From an uncultured Oscillospiraceae bacterium (GTDB lineage: Bacteria; Bacillota; Clostridia; Oscillospirales; Oscillospiraceae): 64,000 bases of DNA. The notes beneath the pieces are model-generated. The model ran no database searches, was not told the DNA's origin, and saw only the letters and a list, made by a program, of their open reading frames with translations. The stretch lies in NCBI GenBank assembly GCA_910587285.1, contig CAJULM010000012.1:7147-71146 (forward strand), in the 5' to 3' direction. Both the position numbers and the translations under genes were made by a program. This document shows positions 6,534 through 13,334 of this stretch, piece by piece; the first letter of the stretch is position 1, and each line of letters opens with the position of its first letter.

Positions 6534-7793
6534 TTACACCTTCTCGAAAATCGTCGCGACGCCCATGCCGCCGCCGATGCACAGGGTGGCCAGGCCGCGC
6601 TTGGCGTCGGGCCGCTTCTGCATCTCGTGGAGCAGGGTGACGATGATGCGCGCGCCGGAGGCACCCACGGGGTGGCCGATGGAGATGGCGCCGCCGTTCA
6701 CGTTCACCTTGGACATATCGAAGTTCAGCTCCCGGGCCACGGCGATGGACTGGGCGGCAAAGGCCTCGTTGGCCTCCACCAAGTCGATGTCCTCGATCTT
6801 CAGGCCGGCCTTGTCCATGGCCTGGCGGGAGGCGGGCACCGGGCCCACGCCCATGATCTTGGGATCCACGCCGCCCTGGCCCCAGCTCACCAGCTTGGCC
6901 ATGGGCTTCAGGCCGTACTTCTCCACCGCCTCGCCGGAGCACAGCACGATGGCGGCCGCGCCGTCGTTGATGCCGGAGGCGTTGGCGGCGGTGACGCGCT
7001 GGACGTGCTTGTGGGCGTCCGCCTCATGTACGCCGGTGAGCTCAAAGGTGTGGACGACCTCGCCCTCCACGCCCTCGGGGCCCACGGGGAAGGCGCCGCG
7101 CAGCTTGGACACGGACTCCTTGGTGACGCCCGCCTTGGGGTACTCGTCCACCTTGAACTCCACCATTTCCTTCTTCTTCTTGATCATCACGGGGACGATC
7201 TCGTCCACGAACTTGCCGGCGGCCTGGGCGGCCTCGGTCTTCTGCTGGGAGTTGGCGGCGAATTCGTCCAGCTCCTCCCGGGTGATGCCCCAGATGTCGC
7301 AGATGTTCTCGGCGGTGGTGCCCATGTGGTAGTTGTTATAAGCGTCCCACAGGCCGTCGTTCACCATGGTGTCCACCATCTTGGTGTTGCCCATGCGGGC
7401 GCCCATGCGGGCGGAGGGGACGGAGTAGGGGGCCATGGTCATGTTCTCGGTGCCGCCGCAGACGATCACGTCGGCGTCCCCGGACAGGATGGCCCGGGCG
7501 CCCTCGATGACGGACTTCATGCCGGAGCCGCACACCATGCCCACGGTGTAGGCGGGGACGGAGAAGGGCAGGCCGGCCTTCACGCCCACCTGGCGGGCGG
7601 GGTTCTGGCCCTGGCCGGCGGTGAGGATGCAGCCGAACATCAGTTCGTCAACCTGCTCGGGCTTCAGGCCGGCGCGCTCCAGCGCGGCCTTGACCACAAC
7701 GGCGCCCAGGTCGGACGCGGGGGTGTTGGCCAGGGAGCCCTGGAAGGCGCCCACCGCCGTGCGGCAGCAGCTGACAACATATAAATCTTTCAT
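6534..7793 (-). CDS. thlA: Acetyl-CoA C-acetyltransferase (thiolase)
   Basis: Condenses two acetyl-CoA to acetoacetyl-CoA, the first step to butyrate. Cys88 in MVCGSGMKS is the nucleophile. The other signatures are NEAFAAQ, GGAISIGHPVGASGARI (catalytic His) and CIGGGMG (second Cys). At 419 residues it is about 25 longer than usual. The excess lies before NASGINDGAA, where a charged segment EVVHTFELTGVHEADAHKH is inserted. GGAGGTC precedes the ATG at 7791-7793. The neighbours are ctfAB downstream. The genes for 3-hydroxybutyryl-CoA formation and dehydration are not in the window. Confidence 0.95.
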   Translation of the reverse strand: MKDLYVVSCCRTAVGAFQGSLANTPASDLGAVVVKAALERAGLKPEQVDELMFGCILTAGQGQNPARQVGVKAGLPFSVPAYTVGMVCGSGMKSVIEGARAILSGDADVIVCGGTENMTMAPYSVPSARMGARMGNTKMVDTMVNDGLWDAYNNYHMGTTAENICDIWGITREELDEFAANSQQKTEAAQAAGKFVDEIVPVMIKKKKEMVEFKVDEYPKAGVTKESVSKLRGAFPVGPEGVEGEVVHTFELTGVHEADAHKHVQRVTAANASGINDGAAAIVLCSGEAVEKYGLKPMAKLVSWGQGGVDPKIMGVGPVPASRQAMDKAGLKIEDIDLVEANEAFAAQSIAVARELNFDMSKVNVNGGAISIGHPVGASGARIIVTLLHEMQKRPDAKRGLATLCIGGGMGVATIFEKV

Positions 7794-7851
7794 GAACAAT
7801 GACCTCCAATAACATAGATGTGAATTTGCGCGGAAATGAATAACCATAAAA

Positions 7852-7880
7852 ATTATATACTTGATTGCCCAGAAAATCAA
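7852..7880 (-). promoter_or_regulatory. Promoter of thlA-ctfAB
   Basis: On the minus strand TTGATT (7875-7880) and TATAAT (7852-7857) are separated by 17 bases, 59 bases before the thlA start. Confidence 0.75.
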
Positions 7881-7984
7881 CAGGGAAACCTCATTTTTTT
7901 GGGGAAGAATACAACGATTTTTGTATGGGGAGCGTAACGCGCCTTTTGTGCGGAAGGTTCCCAACGGCCACCGTTGCAGGGAAA

Positions 7985-8345
7985 GCGCCCCCTCTCCCGG
8001 GGAGAGGGGGCGCGGCGCAGTGAGTGAGCTTTGCCGTCCGCGCTGCTCGGGACGGTTCGGCGCTTCTGGTCTGTCACGCTGTGAAGCGGCCAGAGCACTC
8101 GGTCGCTTTCGCTGCGATTCGGATAAAATACAGATTTGCTCCGCAAATCTTGATTTTTTATCCTCACTCCGCTCCAAGCTCCCTCGTTGTCCGCTTCTCC
8201 GCGCTTCTGGCCTGTCACGCTCGCGTTGGGCGCATGGCCGGGTCGCCTTCCCTGCGGCTCGCTTCACAAACAGAATCGCTGCGCGATTCTTGGTTTGCAA
8301 AGCTCGCTTCGGTCCAGGCTCCCCTATGCGCCTACGCTCGCGCTT
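7985..8345 (-). repeat. Two tandem M1 modules plus an M3 fragment
   Basis: This fills the gap between the P-ATPase stop and the thlA promoter. Reading the minus strand, the first M1 copy starts inside the last codons of the ATPase gene and has the AGAATCGC/GCGATTCT tip (8262-8302). The second has GGATAAAA (8121-8128) paired with TTTTATCC (8156-8163) and a CAGATTTGC/GCAAATCTTG inner stem. A 13-base stem GCGCCCCCTCTCC/GGAGAGGGGGCGC at 7985-8013 and the M3 block AGTGAGTGAGCTTTGCCG follow. No gene is seen here. Confidence 0.75.
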
Positions 8346-10957
8346 CTTCTCACCGCCTTTTCAATTTCACAGATCACCAGCGGGGTGAGGGACAGGGCCA
8401 GCACCACCAGCCACTCCACGGCGTTCAGGGGGCACACCTGGAACACGCCCATCAGCGGCGGCGCCAGCAGCACCGCCAGCTGGAGGGCCATGCCCGCCAG
8501 AAAGGCCTTGTTCATGGCCGGGTTGGACAGCAGGCCGATGTGGACGATGGACTGCTTCTCGCTGCGCACGTCAAAGGCGTGGAACAGCTGGCAGAAGGTG
8601 AGGGTGGCGAAGGCCATGGTGTTGGCGGTGGCGTCCGCCAGGGAGGGGTCGCTGAGCACATATTCCCCCAGCCAGTAGGCGGCCAGGGTGAGCAGGCCCA
8701 CCATCACCCCCTGCCACGCCAGGCGGAAGGTGAAGGCTTTGTCGAACAGGGGCTGGTCCGCCGGGCGGGGCTTTTCCCCCATCACGGTGGCCTCCACCGG
8801 CTCCATGCCCAGGGCCAGGGCGGGGAGGGAGTCTGTCACCAGGTTCAGCCACAACAGCTGCACCGCCACCAGGGGGGGCTGGTGGAAGTTAAAGAGGGTG
8901 GCCAGGAACAGGGTGACGATCTCCCCGATGTTGCAGGAGAGCAGGTAATGGATGGCCTTTTTGATGTTGGAGTAGATGCCCCGGCCCTGCTCCACGGCCT
9001 TGACGATGGTGGCGAAGTTGTCGTCGGTGAGAATCATGTCCGCCGCGCCCTTGGCCACGTCGGTGCCGGTGACGCCCATGGCGCAGCCGATGTCGGCCAC
9101 CTTCAGGGCGGGGGCGTCGTTGACCCCGTCCCCGGTCATGGCCACCACCATGCCCTTTTTCTGCCACGCCCGGACGATGCGCATTTTGTGCTCCGGGGAC
9201 ACCCGGGCGTAGACGGCGAATTTGTCCACGTCCTGCTCCAGCAGCTCCTGGGGCATGAAGTCCAGGTCCTCCCCCGTGATGGCCAGGTCGCCGGGGCGGA
9301 AGATGTCCAGCTCCTTGGCGATGGCCACGGCGGTGAGCTTGTGGTCCCCGGTGATCATCACCGGGCGGATGCCCGCGGCGTAGCACTGCTCCACCGCGGC
9401 CTTCACCTCCAGCCGGGGCGAGTCGATCATGCCCGCCAGGCCCACAAAGGTGAGGGCGGTCTCCAGCTCCCGGCTGTCGGGGGTTCCGGCGGGGAGGGCG
9501 TCCAGGTCCTTATAGCCGCAGGCCAGCACCCGCAGGGCCTGCTCCGCCATGGCGGCGTTGGCGCTCTCCACGTCCCGGGCCAGGGCGGCGGTGAGAGGGA
9601 CGGCCGAGCCGGCCAGAATGTGGGTGGACCGGGAGAGCAGCACGTCGGGGGCCCCCTTTACCATCACCCGGAAGCGGCCGGGCTGGCCGGGCAGGGGGTG
9701 GACGGTGCTCATCAGCTTGCGCTCGGAGTCGAAGGGCAGCTCGGCGGCGCGGGGGAGCTCCCGCTCCAGGGCGTTTTTGTCCAGGCCGTCGGCCAGGGCC
9801 GCGTCCACCAGGGCGGTCTCAGTGGGGTCGCCGGCGGTTTTGCCGTTCAGGGAGAGCACCGTGTCATTGCACAGCGCGCAGATGGTCAGCGCCTCCCGGC
9901 GGTGTTTGTCCCCCGCGGTCCACACCCGCTGCACCGTCATGCGGTTCTGGGTGAGGGTGCCGGTTTTGTCCGAGCAGATCACCCCGGCGCAGCCCAGGGT
10001 CTCCACCGCGGGGAGTTTTTTCACAATGGCGTTGTGGCGCACCATGCGTTGGACGCCCAGGGCCAGCACGATGGTGACGATGGCGGGCAGGCCCTCGGGG
10101 ATGGCGGCCACCGCCAGGGACACCGCGGCCATAAGCATCTCCAAAATGGGCCGGTGGTAGAGCAGGCCCACCCCGAACATCACGGCGCACACGGCCAGGC
10201 ACACGAAGGACAGGGTTTTCGAGATCTCCGCCATCTTGCGTTGGAGAGGGGTGGAGGAGTCCCCTTCTCCCAGGAGCATCCCGGCGATGCGGCCCACCTC
10301 GGTGTCCATGCCGGTGTCCGTCACCACGCACACCGCCCGGCCGTTGGTGATGACGGTGGACGAGATGACCATGTTGGTCCGGTCGCCCAGCACCGTCTCC
10401 GGGGGAAGGGGGTTGGCGGCCTGCTTGGTGACGGGGACGGACTCCCCCGTCATGGCCGACTCGTCCGCCTTCAGATTGGCGCACTCCAGGATCCGGGCGT
10501 CGGCGGGGACCAGGTCCCCCGCCTCCAGCACGATGATGTCGCCGGGGACCAGGGCGTCGGTGTCCAGGCGGAGCTGCTGTCCCTCCCGGATCACCTTGGC
10601 CAAGGGGGCGGACAGCTTTTGCAGGGCCTCCAGCGCCTTTTCCGCGCTGTTCTCCTGGGAGATGGAGATGCAGGCGTTCACCACCACAATCACCAGGATG
10701 ATGACGGCCTCCACCCAGTCCTCCCCGCCGGAGGACACCAGGGAGAGCGCCGCCGCAGCCAGCAGGACGAGAATCATGGGGTCCTTCAACTGATTGAGGA
10801 AGCGGAGCCACAGGGGCTCCTTCTTGGCCCCGGAAAGCTTGTTGGGGCCGTGTTGCTCCAGGCGCTCCTGGGCCTGCCGGGCGGACAGGCCGGCGCTCTG
10901 GCTTACGCCCAGCTCGGACAGGGTCTGGCCGGGGGTTTTGGCATACCATTGACTCAT
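8324..10957 (-). CDS. Calcium-transporting P-type ATPase (P2A/PMCA-like)
   Basis: Cation pump of 877 residues. Visible landmarks in order are the actuator motif TGES, the M4 ion site PEGLPAIVT, the phosphorylation motif CSDKTGTLTQ, the hinge TGDGVNDAPALK and the M6 motif NLVTDSLPALALG. The N-x-x-T-D and PEGLP motifs fit Ca2+ rather than heavy-metal pumps. It resembles Bacillus YloB and LMCA1 and has no N-terminal metal-binding domain. The last codons (RSASVGA) and the stop are supplied by an M1 repeat, suggesting that the original 3' end was altered. The promoter guess is TTCGAC-18-TATGAT just upstream. Confidence 0.93.
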   Translation of the reverse strand: MSQWYAKTPGQTLSELGVSQSAGLSARQAQERLEQHGPNKLSGAKKEPLWLRFLNQLKDPMILVLLAAAALSLVSSGGEDWVEAVIILVIVVVNACISISQENSAEKALEALQKLSAPLAKVIREGQQLRLDTDALVPGDIIVLEAGDLVPADARILECANLKADESAMTGESVPVTKQAANPLPPETVLGDRTNMVISSTVITNGRAVCVVTDTGMDTEVGRIAGMLLGEGDSSTPLQRKMAEISKTLSFVCLAVCAVMFGVGLLYHRPILEMLMAAVSLAVAAIPEGLPAIVTIVLALGVQRMVRHNAIVKKLPAVETLGCAGVICSDKTGTLTQNRMTVQRVWTAGDKHRREALTICALCNDTVLSLNGKTAGDPTETALVDAALADGLDKNALERELPRAAELPFDSERKLMSTVHPLPGQPGRFRVMVKGAPDVLLSRSTHILAGSAVPLTAALARDVESANAAMAEQALRVLACGYKDLDALPAGTPDSRELETALTFVGLAGMIDSPRLEVKAAVEQCYAAGIRPVMITGDHKLTAVAIAKELDIFRPGDLAITGEDLDFMPQELLEQDVDKFAVYARVSPEHKMRIVRAWQKKGMVVAMTGDGVNDAPALKVADIGCAMGVTGTDVAKGAADMILTDDNFATIVKAVEQGRGIYSNIKKAIHYLLSCNIGEIVTLFLATLFNFHQPPLVAVQLLWLNLVTDSLPALALGMEPVEATVMGEKPRPADQPLFDKAFTFRLAWQGVMVGLLTLAAYWLGEYVLSDPSLADATANTMAFATLTFCQLFHAFDVRSEKQSIVHIGLLSNPAMNKAFLAGMALQLAVLLAPPLMGVFQVCPLNAVEWLVVLALSLTPLVICEIEKAVRRSASVGA

Positions 10958-11043
10958 GTAGGCAGCACTCCTTTTCCTTTATCATAACTATACCAATCCC
11001 AGGGGTCGAATGATAGGGAAGGGGGACAAGCAGGGAAAGAAAA

Positions 11044-11082
11044 AAGACCTATCCACAGCCGGCTGGGCTGTGGATAGGTCTT
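11044..11082 (-). terminator. Rho-independent terminator upstream of the P-ATPase gene
   Basis: Perfect 17-base inverted repeat (11044-11060 and 11066-11082) with a 5-base loop. On the minus strand it is followed by TTTTTTCTTT. It would stop transcripts coming from the prsA-like gene, or act as an attenuator about 85 bases before the ATPase start. Confidence 0.8.
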
Positions 11083-11214
11083 ATCGTTTCAAACGGAGCC
11101 AGACGGGCGAAGCCCGCCTTGCTGTTGACATCCGTCACAGGGCGAAGCCGCCCCGCCGATTACTCCCCTATCGCAAGGAAGATGATAGCAGAAAAGGGGA
11201 GCTGTGTCAAGGGG

Positions 11215-11350
11215 GAAGCGCGAGGGCAGACACATAGGCCCGGATGGACCGAAGCGAGGACAAAACCCAGGACCGCGAAGCGGGCCGGATTTTGTCCGAG
11301 ACGGAGGGAAGGCGACCCGGCGATACGCCCAATCCGAGCGTGACAACGTC
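11215..11350 (+). repeat. Hairpin repeat module M1
   Basis: Begins GAAGCGCGAGGGCAGACACA as at 542. The diagnostic hairpin pairs GGACAAAA (11258-11265) with TTTTGTCC (11290-11297) around GACCGC/GCGGGC. The tail CCAATCCGAGCGTGACAACG follows. Flanking genes are both on the opposite strand. Confidence 0.75.
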
Positions 11351-11356
11351 GTCGCA

Positions 11357-11460
11357 AGCTTCGTATCGTTTGCTTCGCCGCAAGCGGCAAAGCTCACTCA
11401 CTGCGCTGCTCCTCCTTTCCCCACAAAGCCTGAAGGACGGCTTTGCGGGGGCCCCAAGAA
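11357..11460 (-). repeat. Repeat module M3, inverted copy
   Basis: On the minus strand it reads GGGGCCCCCGCAAAGCC, a loop, GGCTTTGTGGGGAAAGG, then AGGAGCAGCGCAGTGAGTGA and GCTTTGCCGCTTGCGGCGAAGC. Compared with 4785-4905, GCTTTC...GGAAGC became GCTTTG...CGAAGC, so the pair was conserved. Confidence 0.7.
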
Positions 11461-11476
11461 AACGCGAGAACAGCGG

Positions 11477-11566
11477 CCCAGGGGAGCCCCATCCCTCGCT
11501 TGGAGGCAGTCATAGGCTACGGGGCGCGCGGATGACTGCCTCAGCTCGGGAGCGGGCTCCCCCGGG
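11477..11566. repeat. Nested-hairpin repeat M2, copy C
   Basis: Outer arms 11477-11495 and about 11548-11566 pair at 16 of 19 positions. The inner stem GGCAGTCA/TGACTGCC has a T-A pair where copies A and D have C-G. The core ATAGGCTACGGGGCGCGCGG is identical to copy D. A decayed parS-like CGTTTCACGGGAAGCG follows at about 11568. Confidence 0.75.
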
Positions 11567-11719
11567 CGTTTCACGGGAAGCGCGGAGCACCCGGGAGCAG
11601 GCGGCTAAGACACGAAGCGGAGTGGACGGCTTTTCGGCCCTTTGGCCGAAAAACGGCGCGCGCAGCCGGAGTGGATTAGACGCCGTTGCGGAGGGTGCGC
11701 AGCGTGACAACAATGCCGC

Positions 11720-12895
11720 TCAATCCCCCGCGGGGCTCTCGCTCTCCGCGGGCTGGGCCTGGGCCATCACCGCGTTTTGATAGGCGGCGTAGCGCTCGTA
11801 AAAGGAGGGCACGTCCAGCGCGTCCAGCTCGGGGGCGCGGGTGAGCTGGGCGGACTCCAGCAGGCCGGACAGCTGCTGGTCCAGGGCGTGCTCCCGGAAG
11901 GCGCCGTCATAGCTGTGGAGGTCGGCCACCTCGCCCCGGAGGATGATGTGGTAGCCGTAATCAGACTTGACCAGGCCGGAGATTTCGCCGGGCTTCAGGG
12001 CAAAAGCGGCGGCCTCAAACTCGGGGACCATCTGGCCGGGGGTGGCGGTGTAGCCGTCGGGGGCGGCCAGGGCGCCGTCCGCGTTGCGGCCGTCCTCGCT
12101 GAGCTGGTTCATCAGCTCGTCGAACCTGGCGTTCAGGTCGTCCGCGGCCTGGAGCTGGGCCAGGGTGTCCTCCGCCTGCTGCTTTTTCTCGGCGGCCTCC
12201 TCGTCGGACAGAGGCTGACGATTGTCGTCCACCGTCTTGAACAGGATGTGCTTCACCTGGTAGACGTAGCCGTTGAGCATTTCGTCCGTGACCTCGGGCA
12301 CCGCCGCGGCCAGCACGTTTTCATAGTAGGCGTTGGAGGTGAAGATGTATTCCATGGAGTCGTCGCTCAGGCCATAGGCGGTTTTCAGCAGGTCGTACTG
12401 CTCCTGGCCCTGGGCCATCATGGTGTCCCGGGCCTGCTGGACCTGGGCGTCGGTGGGCAGGCAGCCCAGCTCCGCCGCCCGCTGGCGCAGAAGGACGTTG
12501 TAGGCGCAGAGATTGACGGCGTCGTCCCGCAAGACGTCGGCATAATCGGTGAGGGTCAGGCCGAACATCCCGTATTGGGAGAGAAAGTTGTTGCAGCTCA
12601 TGGCCAGCCAGTACAGGGCCAAATCGGCGGGCATGGCCGTGCCGTTGACGGTGAGCAGTTCATCCGCCCCGGACAGGCCGGCGGAAAAGGCCAGCGCGTC
12701 CTGGCTCAAATCCACCTCCACAGAGGGCGCAGGGCTGGGGTCGGCGGAGGGCTGGGCGGAGGGGTCCCCGCCGGTGGTCTGGGCGGAGGCGGAGGGGTCG
12801 GGGGAGGGATCGGCATCCCCGCCGCCGCAGGCGCACAGGGACAGGGCCATGGCCCCGGATACCAGCAGGGCCGCAAGTCGTTTCCAATTTTTCAT
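11720..12895 (-). CDS. prsA: PrsA-like peptidylprolyl isomerase lipoprotein
   Basis: Secreted foldase of 391 residues. The N-terminus MKNWKRLAALLVSGAMALSL followed by CACGGG is a lipoprotein signal with the modified Cys at 21 or 23. A Pro/Ser/Asp-rich linker follows (about 24-60). Then come an N-terminal SurA/PrsA-like chaperone region and a parvulin domain (about 225-330) with VKHILFKT, EFEAAAFALKPGEISGLVKS and YGYHIILRGE. It probably helps fold exported proteins outside the membrane. It lies downstream of mfd, an arrangement I know from other Clostridia, although a 440-base repeat-filled gap separates them. The ATG has GGAG eight bases upstream. Confidence 0.88.
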   Translation of the reverse strand: MKNWKRLAALLVSGAMALSLCACGGGDADPSPDPSASAQTTGGDPSAQPSADPSPAPSVEVDLSQDALAFSAGLSGADELLTVNGTAMPADLALYWLAMSCNNFLSQYGMFGLTLTDYADVLRDDAVNLCAYNVLLRQRAAELGCLPTDAQVQQARDTMMAQGQEQYDLLKTAYGLSDDSMEYIFTSNAYYENVLAAAVPEVTDEMLNGYVYQVKHILFKTVDDNRQPLSDEEAAEKKQQAEDTLAQLQAADDLNARFDELMNQLSEDGRNADGALAAPDGYTATPGQMVPEFEAAAFALKPGEISGLVKSDYGYHIILRGEVADLHSYDGAFREHALDQQLSGLLESAQLTRAPELDALDVPSFYERYAAYQNAVMAQAQPAESESPAGD

Positions 12896-12969
12896 ATTGT
12901 TCTCCAATCCAGGGAAAGTAGATTTGTCAGGGAAAGCGCCGAGGCACATTATACACCAGGGCGGAGAGA

Positions 12970-13130
12970 AATGCAAATCCAGGTTGCGGAGCCGTCGCGA
13001 GCAGCCTGGATGGAGCGCAGCGATGGCAAAAGCCCAGCCGCCGCGCAGCGGGGGCGGGTTTTGCCTGAGTCGGAGCGAAGCCAGGCGTGGCGAGCAGGCG
13101 CAGCACGACTCCAGGTTGCGGAGAAGCCGG
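12970..13130 (+). repeat. Hairpin repeat module M1, subtype with CGTCGCGAGCAG flanks
   Basis: The diagnostic hairpin pairs GGCAAAA (13025-13031) with TTTTGCC (13059-13065) around a CCGCGCAGCGG-type tip. The flank GCCGTCGCGAGCAG is shared with the copy at 18640-18786. The orientation is opposite to both neighbouring genes. Confidence 0.7.
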
Positions 13131-13231
13131 GAGCGCGCGGCCAATCCGAGTGTGACAAGGAAGCTGGCCGCCCGCGCGTCGCGAGCGACCTGGCCGTTTT
13201 GCAGCGTGACAGGCCATAAGCGCTCGCAAAA

Positions 13232-13324
13232 GGCGCTGGGAGACCTCCTCCTCACCTCAAGGCAGCCATAGGCTACGGGGCGCGCGGATGGCTGCCTCTC
13301 CGCTCGGAGGAGGTCCCCCAGCGC
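13232..13324. repeat. Nested-hairpin repeat M2, copy D
   Basis: Outer arms GCGCTGGGAGACCTCCTCC (from 13233) and 13306-13324 pair at 18 of 19 positions, although their sequence is quite unlike copy A. The inner GGCAGCCA/TGGCTGCC stem and the core are conserved. It lies directly after the mfd stop codon. Confidence 0.8.
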
Positions 13325-13334
13325 GCAGCGCAAC

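Noticed and set aside
7900..8400. Reading frames in the repeat regions (for example those with ERSEDK- or RRSESD-like peptides)
   Set aside because: They recur only because the repeats recur, differ in frame and orientation, and lack ribosome-binding sites. The paired changes favour structure rather than protein.
11044..11082. Origin of replication based on DnaA-like boxes
   Set aside because: The two near-boxes are arms of a terminator. There is no cluster of boxes, no AT-rich unwinding element and no dnaA or dnaN in the window.
11568..11583. Sixth parS site
   Set aside because: CGTTTCACGGGAAGCG has several mismatches in the right half and is unlikely to be bound. It may be a decayed copy, because it follows an M2 module as parS 3 does.
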